A stretch of 8,435 nt of DNA from Armatimonadota bacterium (GTDB lineage: Bacteria; Actinomycetota; Acidimicrobiia; Spongiisociales; UBA5794). A model generated the notes under the pieces. It was not told the DNA's origin. It did no database searches and saw only the letters and a list, made by a program, of their open reading frames with translations. Location of the stretch: contig QQUL01000252.1 of assembly GCA_008501565.1 (NCBI GenBank), forward strand, positions 1 through 8,435, read 5' to 3'. Of this stretch, positions 1 to 5,896 are shown piece by piece. The first letter of the stretch is position 1, and each line of letters begins with the position of its first letter. The position numbers and the translations under genes were made by a program.

Positions 1-1
1 T

Positions 2-295
2 CTCGAAGGTTGGTTCCGGCTTCTTGCCGGAGAACCGCTCGACGCACACGCATTGCTACTTGCGAGCGATGCGTTTCCACCGACGGCATTCGCAGCCGGT
101 CTACCGATCGGGTGGACACCGACGATCGAGCTCACGGTGCATGTGCGGGATCCCCACGTTCAAGGATGGATCAGGTGCGAATTCCGGAGCCGCTTCGTCT
201 CCGGTGGCTACATCGAAGAGGACGGCTTGTTCTGGGACGAATCAGGCCAACTCGTCGCCCAATCCCGCCAACTCGCAATGGTCTCAAGGGGTTGA
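2..295 (+). CDS. Acyl-CoA thioesterase, TesB-like (double-hotdog) family, C-terminal fragment
   Basis: The frame is open from the window edge and ends at TGA 293-295, giving 97 visible residues; the 5' part lies to the left of the window. The reading resembles the C-terminal hotdog half of actinobacterial TesB-like thioesterases, which hydrolyse acyl-CoA to free acid and CoA in the cytoplasm. Supporting stretches, in order, are the segment ASDAFPP, the strand PTIELTVHVRDP, a G-G-Y-I-E-E-D-G turn, then LFWDESGQLVAQSRQLAMV; the WDE/SRQLA ending is characteristic of this group. No start codon can be assigned here. TTG at 53 is in frame but internal to the conserved domain, so it is not the start. 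The gene converges on the PaaI-like gene with only 2 bp between them. Substrate chain length cannot be read from the sequence. The family call is from remembered motif patterns, not a search. Confidence 0.8.
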   Translation, partial: LEGWFRLLAGEPLDAHALLLASDAFPPTAFAAGLPIGWTPTIELTVHVRDPHVQGWIRCEFRSRFVSGGYIEEDGLFWDESGQLVAQSRQLAMVSRG

Positions 296-297
296 TT

Positions 298-335
298 TCA
301 GACGTCAGACGTCGGACGTCGGACGTCTGACTTCT
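298..335. repeat. Heptamer tandem array, unit GACGTCN
   Basis: GACGTC occurs at 301, 308, 315 and 322, exactly 7 bp apart, and a degenerate fifth unit, GACTTCT, lies at 329-335. Each GACGTC is itself palindromic, and bases 298-306 are perfectly complementary to 322-330, so RNA from either strand can fold into a compact hairpin. The array lies at the meeting point of two convergent genes and could act as a two-way transcription terminator, although neither side has a good T-tract. It also encodes the last 11 residues and the stop of the PaaI-like protein. Confidence 0.85.
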
Positions 336-762
336 GGGGAGGTACTGCGTAGGTTCCTTGGGCGACGGCGACGAGGCGATCGGGGGCACCGTCGACCCAG
401 AGCTCGATGGTTCCGACGATTCGACGGGCACTTGACGAGTTGACCACGGCGCGGGCCAGGAGATCTGCGCCTTGTGCCGGCCGCAGGAATCGAATCGACA
501 TTTCGCTCGTCACCGCCATGGGCTCCACGCCGATGAGTGTGAAAGCGGCAAACCAGAGTGCCATGTCAGCGGCGGAGAAGATGGTCGGTCCCGGGATGTA
601 CCCACCCGGTCTCAGCCGGGTGTCATCGAATGTCCAGCGTACGACGGCACTGCCTTCCCCCAACGTGTCGCAACGCAACCCCATGTCATAGATCGACGGG
701 AAGGATTCCTCGACCGCGGCATTGAGAGCCTCAACGGTCAAACCAAATTCGCTCTTTGTCAC
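298..762 (-). CDS. PaaI-like hotdog-fold thioesterase with a repeat-encoded C-terminal tail
   Basis: This is a single-hotdog protein of 154 residues if it starts at GTG 762-760; PaaI-type enzymes are usually about 130-160. The segment around residues 52-68 (RPGGYIPGP, then FSAADMA) matches the helix-capping region of the PaaI/4HBT family, with Asp66 in the position of the catalytic acidic residue. The strand SEMSIRFLRPA follows. The likely role is cytoplasmic hydrolysis of an acyl- or aryl-CoA thioester; the substrate is unknown. The same frame extends upstream to a TTG at 846, but that adds an Arg-rich, unconserved segment and would begin in the tail of the hairpin that follows ftsK, so I prefer GTG 762. 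A TAGAGT box sits 7 nt before that GTG and there is no convincing Shine-Dalgarno. Residues 144-154 and the stop codon lie inside a 7-bp tandem repeat. The family call is good; the start is moderately sure. Confidence 0.78.
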   Translation of the reverse strand: MTKSEFGLTVEALNAAVEESFPSIYDMGLRCDTLGEGSAVVRWTFDDTRLRPGGYIPGPTIFSAADMALWFAAFTLIGVEPMAVTSEMSIRFLRPAQGADLLARAVVNSSSARRIVGTIELWVDGAPDRLVAVAQGTYAVPPQKSDVRRPTSDV

Positions 763-769
763 GACTCGA

Positions 770-775
770 ACTCTA
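770..775 (-). promoter_or_regulatory. Candidate -10 box (TAGAGT) for a leaderless PaaI-like mRNA
   Basis: On the minus strand TAGAGT fits the actinobacterial -10 pattern TANNNT and is followed by exactly 7 nt and then the GTG start codon. That would place the transcript start on or next to the start codon. No good -35 hexamer is visible, and there is no Shine-Dalgarno before the GTG, which suits a leaderless message. This is inference from spacing only. Confidence 0.4.
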
Positions 776-781
776 GATCCC

Positions 782-813
782 GACCGTCGGCCTGAATCGT
801 TCGGCCGTCGGTC
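782..813. repeat. Inverted repeat upstream of the PaaI-like gene
   Basis: Arms 782-792 (GACCGTCGGCC) and 803-813 (GGCCGTCGGTC) pair at 10 of 11 positions across a 10-nt spacer. The repeat sits 7 bp upstream of the candidate -10 box, over the expected -35 region of the PaaI-like gene. It could be an operator or part of the end of the ftsK transcript. There is no T-tract. Function unknown. Confidence 0.55.
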
Positions 814-853
814 ATGGATGCGGCCTCGTGGCCGGTTGGTCCACAATGACGAA

Positions 854-876
854 GAGCGCCACCGATGGTGACGCTC
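854..876 (-). terminator. Terminator-like hairpin after ftsK
   Basis: Read on the minus strand, arms 876-867 and 863-854 form a 10-bp stem (one G-U pair) with a 3-nt ATC loop, 26 nt past the ftsK stop codon. The following TTCGTCATTGT is only moderately T-rich, so termination may be partial or assisted. The hairpin separates ftsK from the PaaI-like gene and supports treating the latter as its own transcription unit. Confidence 0.5.
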
Positions 877-902
877 CTCTGTTGGCTCGGAATGGCGAGT
901 TC

Positions 903-3152
903 CTAACCGAGAACGCTCTCCAGTTCATCCTCTGAGATCAATACCGCTCGTGCCTTTGAGCCAACCGAAGGGCCGACGACACCCCGTGACTCGAGTATGT
1001 CCATCACGCGACCGGCTCTGGCGAAGCCGATGCGCAGCTTGCGCTGGAGCATCGACGTTGAACCGAGTTGGCTGCGCACGACGAGTTCGATCGCCTCTCG
1101 CATGATCTCGGGATCTTCTCCATCGAAATCCTCCAACTCGGCCGCTGCCTGCTGCGCCTGTTCGAACACTTCGGCGTCCCGATACTGGGCGTCACGCTGC
1201 TCGCGAACCCAGTCGACGGCAGCGTGGACTTCCGCCTCCGTGACGAAGGATCCCTGTATCCGCTCAGGCTTCGGCTCACGGGATGTCACCACGAGCATGT
1301 CGCCAAGACCGACAAGCTTGTCGGCCCCTCCCTGGTCGATGATGACCCGAGAGTCCGTCTGGGACGCAACCGAGAAGGCAAGGCGGGATGGCACGTTTGC
1401 CTTGATGACACCGGTGATCACATTCACCGACGGCCGCTGGGTTGCGAGAACAAGGTGGATTCCAACCGCTCTTGCCATCTGGGCGATCCGGACAATGGCA
1501 TCTTCGACGACCTTGCCTGCAACCATCATGAGGTCGTTGAGTTCGTCAACAACGATCACGATGTACGGGAAACGATCGAACATCTCCTCGTCGAGACCAC
1601 CGGCGTCGTACTGCTCACGGTACGAGTCGATGTCACGCACCCCTGCGTCGGCGAGCAGGTCATAGCGACGATCCATCTCCGACACGGCCCATTGGAGGGC
1701 GTCGGCCGCCTTCTTCGGGTTGGTGATCACTCTCGTGAGCAGGTGCGGCACGTCGTTGTACTGGCCAAGCTCGACCCGTTTCGGATCGACGAGGATCAAC
1801 CTGACCTCTTCGGGAGTGGCGCGCATGAGGATCGATGTCAGCAGCGAGTTGATGCACGACGACTTTCCGGCACCGGTCGCCCCCGCGATCAACATGTGTG
1901 GAAGCTCGGTGAGGCGCAGCATGCGCGGAGCGCCCGAGACGTCCATGCCGAGGGCAACAAGCATCGGGTCGTGGTCCTGTTTCGCCATGTCGGACCGCAG
2001 TATTTGTCCAAGCGTGACGAGGTGACGCTTGCGGTTCGGAACCTCGACGCCGATCGCCGACTTGCCGGGAATCGGGGCAAGGATCCGAACATCGTGCGCC
2101 GCAAGGGCATAGGCGATGTCGTTGCTCAGATTCGTGACCTTGGCGACCTTCACGCCCGGGGCGAGCTCGATCTCATATCGAGTCACGGTGGGTCCGGGGA
2201 CGATCCGGGTAAGGGTGGCCTCGACTCCGTGTTGCCGGAGGGCATCCTCGAGCGCTTCGCCCGTCTCCTTGAGGCCTCGACCGTCGTGCCCATCATTGGA
2301 AGCGACGGACAGCAGATCAAGCGGCGGAAGGGTGTAGCCCTCAGTCTTGACCGGGGTGACCACCTTGGGCTCCACGGGCTTGGTGTTCTGCGGTCCGGTC
2401 GGCTCGGGTTTCTGCTTCTTTGGGCGGGTGTTGGCCGGTGGAGAGGTTGGCTCGGGTCGAACCATCGGCTCAACGACCTCGTCGATCAGAACGGTCGTTT
2501 GCGCGGCCTCGTCTGATCGCCCGAAGCCCGCGAACCGGACGAACCCGGTGAAGTAGGCGCCGATCTGGCGGAACACATCGCCGAGGGAGGCCCTGGTGAT
2601 CAGGAGTGCGCCGACGCCGATGACCGCGACGAGGACGACGGCTGTTCCCCAATAACCGATCAGACGTTCGAGCGGGAATGTGATGAGTGATCCGACCGCT
2701 CCCCCGCGCTCTGACACAGACTCGGTGCCACCTGCAAGCGGAACGTTTCCCGTGAAGAGGTGGAACAGCGCCACGGAACCGATGAACAGGATTCCAATGC
2801 CGACAACGGTGCGGCCGTGGGCATCTTTGTTGATGAGTCCGATCAGGGATGCACCGGCGATGATGAGTGCAAGAGGAACCACGAAAGCCCAGACGCCGAA
2901 GAGGAGTCGTACCGCTCCCGAAGCAGAGGAGCCGACCGGTCCGGCAAGTTCGAAGAACGAGAGTGTCAGGAGGAGCGAGACAACGATGAGCACGATACCC
3001 CACACGTCCCTGCGGTGGTCACCGAGGGATTCGCCGATCTTTCCCGGTACTGCCCCCAGCGCGGAGGTCGTCCGTTTCAGTCTCGACTGCTTCTTCTTTT
3101 TTCGTGCGGTGCTCCGCCCCTTGGCCCCACCCGTTGTGGTGCGAGTGGCCAT
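903..3152 (-). CDS. ftsK: DNA translocase FtsK/SpoIIIE
   Basis: This is an ATP-driven double-stranded DNA pump anchored at the division septum, which clears the chromosome from the closing septum and helps resolve dimers. The 749-residue protein has a basic cytoplasmic N-terminus (residues 1-48), about four membrane helices (near 51-68, 80-105, 114-134 and 167-186), a Pro/Lys-rich linker (about 215-275), the alpha/beta motor domain and a gamma winged-helix domain (about 679-740). The Walker A motif AGATGAGKS is at 423-431, with Lys430. The Walker B strand IVIVVDELND is at 531-540, with Asp536 and Glu537. The segment ATQRPSVNVITGVIKANVPSR follows Walker B. The gamma domain carries the expected GRVMDILESRGVVGP helix that reads oriented chromosomal motifs. 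The length is normal for actinobacterial FtsK, shorter than in E. coli because the linker is short. Asn539 replaces the more usual Ala in DE(L/F)AD. The ATG start is 97 nt after the rnj stop codon. Identification is secure. Confidence 0.97.
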   Translation of the reverse strand: MATRTTTGGAKGRSTARKKKKQSRLKRTTSALGAVPGKIGESLGDHRRDVWGIVLIVVSLLLTLSFFELAGPVGSSASGAVRLLFGVWAFVVPLALIIAGASLIGLINKDAHGRTVVGIGILFIGSVALFHLFTGNVPLAGGTESVSERGGAVGSLITFPLERLIGYWGTAVVLVAVIGVGALLITRASLGDVFRQIGAYFTGFVRFAGFGRSDEAAQTTVLIDEVVEPMVRPEPTSPPANTRPKKQKPEPTGPQNTKPVEPKVVTPVKTEGYTLPPLDLLSVASNDGHDGRGLKETGEALEDALRQHGVEATLTRIVPGPTVTRYEIELAPGVKVAKVTNLSNDIAYALAAHDVRILAPIPGKSAIGVEVPNRKRHLVTLGQILRSDMAKQDHDPMLVALGMDVSGAPRMLRLTELPHMLIAGATGAGKSSCINSLLTSILMRATPEEVRLILVDPKRVELGQYNDVPHLLTRVITNPKKAADALQWAVSEMDRRYDLLADAGVRDIDSYREQYDAGGLDEEMFDRFPYIVIVVDELNDLMMVAGKVVEDAIVRIAQMARAVGIHLVLATQRPSVNVITGVIKANVPSRLAFSVASQTDSRVIIDQGGADKLVGLGDMLVVTSREPKPERIQGSFVTEAEVHAAVDWVREQRDAQYRDAEVFEQAQQAAAELEDFDGEDPEIMREAIELVVRSQLGSTSMLQRKLRIGFARAGRVMDILESRGVVGPSVGSKARAVLISEDELESVLG

Positions 3153-3161
3153 GGGACACGA

Positions 3162-3189
3162 ACCCTACCCCAAATCCGGGACAGAACAA
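3162..3189 (-). promoter_or_regulatory. Candidate ftsK promoter
   Basis: On the minus strand TTGTTC (3189-3184) and TAGGGT (3167-3162) are 16 bp apart and could serve as -35 and -10 elements. TAGGGT ends 9 nt before the ftsK ATG, which would give a leader of only about 2 nt. The -35 match is weak. ftsK may also be read through from rnj. Confidence 0.3.
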
Positions 3190-3197
3190 ACCACCGC

Positions 3198-3217
3198 TCG
3201 CGCGTGGTCACGCGCGA
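3198..3217 (-). terminator. GC-rich hairpin between rnj and ftsK
   Basis: Bases 3198-3205 and 3210-3217 form a perfect 8-bp stem (TCGCGCGT/ACGCGCGA) with a 4-nt loop. Transcribed leftward, it is followed by GCGGTGGTTTGTTCTGT, which is fairly U-rich but lacks a clean run. It could terminate or attenuate rnj transcription ahead of ftsK, or stabilise the rnj 3' end. Confidence 0.45.
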
Positions 3218-3239
3218 AGAGTTACATTCGTGTAATTCT
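3218..3239. repeat. Palindrome TTACA-N4-TGTAA in the rnj-ftsK gap
   Basis: A perfect TTACA/TGTAA pair lies at 3222-3226 and 3231-3235 around TTCG, and it extends to 9-nt arms at 3218-3226 and 3231-3239 with one mismatch. It begins immediately beside the GC-rich hairpin at 3198-3217. It could be a dimeric-regulator site for ftsK or an RNA hairpin in the rnj 3' end. The binding protein is unknown. Confidence 0.5.
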
Positions 3240-3251
3240 CGAGTGCGACGA

Positions 3252-4880
3252 TCAGACCTCGAACACCACGGGGAGCACCACCGGTCGGCTTCCTGTGTGC
3301 TTCTTCACGGCACGGGCTGCCGAGTTCCGGACCCGTTGACGCAGGGTGTCCATGTCGATGGGCACATCAAGACTCCCGACCGAATCGACAATCCGGCTGC
3401 GGATGAGGGCGTGAAGTTCGTCTTCATCAGCGGTCACACCGTGTGAATCGATGTCGGGTCCGATCAGGATCTCCCCCGACTTGAGATTGATACCGATGGT
3501 CACCGTCATCACACCATCGTCTGCAAGGTGTCGGCGATTCCGTATGACCTCATCGTCCCCTCCGATGTCTGTTCCGTCGACATAGACATATCCCGACGGG
3601 AGAACCCCCCGCTCGACCGTGAGTTCCCCGTCCCTGAGTGTCACCTGATCGCCGTCCTGACAGATCTCGACCTCGGGAATCCGCATCTCGCGTCCGAGGG
3701 CGGCGTTTGCATGCATGTGGCGATACTCGCCGTGCACGGGAATCATCGCCTCGGGCCTGATCGTGTTGTAGAACGTCTTGAGCTCCTCGGCTGCCGCATG
3801 ACCGGACACATGGACGTGGGTGTTTCGGCCGTGGTACACGGTCACACCTGCCCGATAGAGGTTGTTGATGACCTTCGACACCTTCTTCTCGTTTCCAGGA
3901 ATCGGCGTCGCCGAGATGATGACCGTGTCGGTGTCGGCGAGCGAAACCGACCGATGCTGGCCCGCGGCCATCAACGACAGTGCCGCAAAGGGTTCACCCT
4001 GGCTCCCGGTTGAGATGATCGCCGTGTCTGCCGGTGGCATGTCAACGAGTTCATTCAGCTCGACGAGACCATTCTTCGGAATGTTCAGTGACCCCAGTTC
4101 GGCGGCGATTTCGGAGTTGCGCAGCATCGAGCGACCGATGAACGCAAACTTCCTGCCGTCGGCTACGACGGCGTCGATTGCCTGTTCGACGCGATGCACG
4201 TGTGATGCAAAGCACGCCATGATGACGCGTCCTTCGGCTTGAGCAACGATCTGGTTCAGACGCTCCCCGACCGTGACCTCTGACGGGACATAGCCTTCGC
4301 GTTCAGCGTTCGTGGAATCGGCCAGGAGCAGCCGGACACCTTTCTCACCGATGGTGCCGAATGACCTGAGATCGGTCGGGATTCCGTCGAGCGGGGTGGG
4401 GTCGAGTTTGAAATCGCCGCTGTGAAGGACGATGCCCTCGGGTGTGTTGAATGCGATCGCTGCCGCATCCGGGATCGAGTGTGACACCGGAATGAACGTG
4501 AATCGGAAGGGACCATCCTCAACCCAGTCGTAATACTCGACCGGCCGAAGATCCGGTACGAGACCGTATTCCTCGATGCGGGCACGGGCGAATCCGACCG
4601 TCAACGGTGTCCCGTAGATGGGGACGTTGACCTCACGAAGGAGGAAAGCGAGTGCGCCGATGTGGTCCTCATGACCGTGGGTGAGGATGATGCAGGCAAG
4701 ATCCTCCTTGCGCTCAACAACACCGGAGAAGTCGGGAAGCACAAGATCGACGCCGAGCATGTCCTCCTCCGGGAACATCAGCCCACAGTCGATCATCGCC
4801 ATGGTGCCGTTGATTTCGAGGATGGCACAGTTCCTCCCGACCTCACCGAGGCCGCCAAGGAATCCGACTTTGACCGTCAC
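3252..4880 (-). CDS. rnj: Ribonuclease J
   Basis: This is a metallo-beta-lactamase/beta-CASP ribonuclease that acts as a 5'-3' exonuclease and endonuclease in mRNA decay and rRNA processing. The 542-residue length is close to the usual 550-560 for bacterial RNase J. Zinc-site motifs are intact: HGHEDHIG at 68-75, His134 in PVSHS, and Asp156 in HSGDFK. The beta-CASP part shows STGSQGEP at 290-297, the HVSGHA motif with His357 and His361, and PVHGEYRH around His383. A C-terminal dimerisation domain fills roughly residues 440-542. There is no long basic N-terminal extension of the kind seen in some actinobacterial members. The start is GTG 4880-4878, overlapping the dapA stop as GTGA, with a GGAG at 4892-4895 (minus strand) 11 nt upstream; reinitiation after dapA is likely. 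Two hairpins follow the gene before ftsK. Identification is secure. Confidence 0.97.
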   Translation of the reverse strand: MTVKVGFLGGLGEVGRNCAILEINGTMAMIDCGLMFPEEDMLGVDLVLPDFSGVVERKEDLACIILTHGHEDHIGALAFLLREVNVPIYGTPLTVGFARARIEEYGLVPDLRPVEYYDWVEDGPFRFTFIPVSHSIPDAAAIAFNTPEGIVLHSGDFKLDPTPLDGIPTDLRSFGTIGEKGVRLLLADSTNAEREGYVPSEVTVGERLNQIVAQAEGRVIMACFASHVHRVEQAIDAVVADGRKFAFIGRSMLRNSEIAAELGSLNIPKNGLVELNELVDMPPADTAIISTGSQGEPFAALSLMAAGQHRSVSLADTDTVIISATPIPGNEKKVSKVINNLYRAGVTVYHGRNTHVHVSGHAAAEELKTFYNTIRPEAMIPVHGEYRHMHANAALGREMRIPEVEICQDGDQVTLRDGELTVERGVLPSGYVYVDGTDIGGDDEVIRNRRHLADDGVMTVTIGINLKSGEILIGPDIDSHGVTADEDELHALIRSRIVDSVGSLDVPIDMDTLRQRVRNSAARAVKKHTGSRPVVLPVVFEV

Positions 4881-5782
4881 GATGCGCGGTACTCCGCAAT
4901 CGTGTCAAGCGCTGCCCCAATGAGCTCAAGCGTCTCGGGCGATGCGGGTAGGAGCGGTAGTTTCGGATCTCCGACATGATCCCAGTACTTCGTGAGACCA
5001 GCCTTGAGAGGCATGGGGTTCGGCTCACTGAAGAGCGCTGTGGTGAGTGGTGATATCAAGTCGTCAAGCTCCTTGGCCGTCGTGTCGTCGCCTTCGATGA
5101 CGGCCGAAACCATCGCGGCGATCTCGCGTCCTGCGAGGTGAGATGTGACCGATACAACACCGACGCCGTTGGCTTCCACAATCCGGCGTGTGTGCCCGTC
5201 GCTTCCGCTGTACACCGCAAACCCTTCAGGGAGTGCTTCGAGTGCATTCCTGGACCAGTCGGTGTCATCAACCGCGTCCTTCACGGCAACAATGCTGGGA
5301 TGCTCCGCAAGCTCGACGAGCGTATCGATTTCGATGAGGGTCCCGGTTCGTCCCGGGATGTTGTACATCATGAGTGGCCGGTCCGTTGCATCTGCGATCG
5401 CAGTCATGTGGGCCACTATCCCCGCCTGGGGTGGCTTGGAGTAGTAGGGCGTCACTGCCATGAGCCCGTCGACTCCCGTTTTTGCCGCTGCCTCGGCGAG
5501 TTCCATTGACATCGCTGTGTTGTATGTCCCGATCCCGGCGATCACCGTCATCTTGTCACCGGTCGCGTCGACGGCGGCCTTGAACAGTGCGATCTTCTCG
5601 GCCTTCGACAGGACTGGTGCCTCCCCAGTGGTTCCCGCCACGACGATCCCATCGGATCCGTTCGCTCCCAGGTGGTGAATCAGCTTCCAGAAGGTGGCGT
5701 AATCGACGGATCCCTCGGAGGTGAACGGCGTGATGATCGCGGTGAGGACACGCCCGAAGGGCGCTTCCGGTCTGTTGTGCAT
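4877..5782 (-). CDS. dapA: 4-hydroxy-tetrahydrodipicolinate synthase
   Basis: DapA condenses pyruvate with aspartate semialdehyde through a Schiff base, the committed step to diaminopimelate and lysine. At 301 residues it is a normal-length (beta/alpha)8 aldolase of the DHDPS/NAL family. With a constant offset of 7 from the E. coli enzyme, the catalytic set is present: Thr51 and Thr52 in GTTGE, Tyr114 in YYSKP, Tyr140 and Arg145 in MYNIPGRTG, and Schiff-base Lys168 in VAVKDA. The C-terminal EPNPMPLKAGL also fits. The synthase role, rather than another family member such as N-acetylneuraminate lyase, is backed by the neighbouring rnj and by dapB nearby. The usual S-G-D-D after the sixth strand reads SGSD at 192-195. 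The gene starts at ATG 5782-5780 with a TATCTT box 6 nt upstream, and its stop overlaps rnj by 4 nt. Identification is secure. Confidence 0.96.
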   Translation of the reverse strand: MHNRPEAPFGRVLTAIITPFTSEGSVDYATFWKLIHHLGANGSDGIVVAGTTGEAPVLSKAEKIALFKAAVDATGDKMTVIAGIGTYNTAMSMELAEAAAKTGVDGLMAVTPYYSKPPQAGIVAHMTAIADATDRPLMMYNIPGRTGTLIEIDTLVELAEHPSIVAVKDAVDDTDWSRNALEALPEGFAVYSGSDGHTRRIVEANGVGVVSVTSHLAGREIAAMVSAVIEGDDTTAKELDDLISPLTTALFSEPNPMPLKAGLTKYWDHVGDPKLPLLPASPETLELIGAALDTIAEYRAS

Positions 5783-5788
5783 CTCACC

Positions 5789-5794
5789 AAGATA
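5789..5794 (-). promoter_or_regulatory. Candidate -10 box (TATCTT) for leaderless dapA
   Basis: On the minus strand TATCTT is followed by 6 nt (GGTGAG) and then the dapA ATG, so transcription would begin at or beside the A of the start codon. GGTGAG abuts the ATG with no spacer and so makes a poor Shine-Dalgarno. The expected -35 position (about 5812-5817) falls within the heptamer array. No consensus -35 is present. Confidence 0.45.
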
Positions 5795-5803
5795 TCACCA
5801 ATG

Positions 5804-5838
5804 AGATTCCGGACACCAGATTCCGGGCACCGGATAGG
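5804..5838. repeat. Heptamer tandem array between dapA and the thioredoxin gene
   Basis: Consecutive 7-bp units run AGATTCC, GGACACC, AGATTCC, GGGCACC and a degenerate GGATAGG, so the array is also a 14-bp tandem duplication with one difference. It lies in the 114-bp divergent gap, over the probable -35 zone of dapA. Nothing else recognisable lies in this gap except the two candidate -10 boxes. Confidence 0.75.
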
Positions 5839-5884
5839 ACTCACCTTCCATGCTCTGACTCGGGAATCTTGGATGAGGGACCAG

Positions 5885-5890
5885 TAACCT
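5885..5890 (+). promoter_or_regulatory. Candidate -10 box (TAACCT) for the thioredoxin-TPR gene
   Basis: TAACCT fits TANNNT and lies 6 nt before ATG 5897, again predicting a leaderless transcript. The alternative reading uses GAGGGA at 5875-5880 as a Shine-Dalgarno for GTG 5891, 10 nt downstream. No good -35 is visible. Confidence 0.35.
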
Positions 5891-5896
5891 GTGGGC

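Noticed and set aside
298..335. CRISPR array at the GACGTC repeats
   Set aside because: The units are 7 bp with a 1-bp varying position and no spacers, far below CRISPR repeat and spacer lengths, and no cas genes are present.
763..846. N-terminal extension of the PaaI-like protein to a TTG at 846
   Set aside because: It adds 28 mostly Arg/Asp/Gly residues with no hotdog character, uses a rare start codon and begins 7 bp from the ftsK terminator-like hairpin.
1068..2516. Long open frame on the plus strand opposite ftsK (482 codons)
   Set aside because: It lies wholly antisense to a complete, motif-bearing ftsK. The translation is rich in His, Arg, Asp and Gly without recognisable domains, as expected of a complement-frame shadow in GC-rich DNA.
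2680..3446. Plus-strand open frames spanning the ftsK 5' end and the rnj 3' end
   Set aside because: They are antisense to two confirmed genes, show no domain motifs and have no supporting start region.
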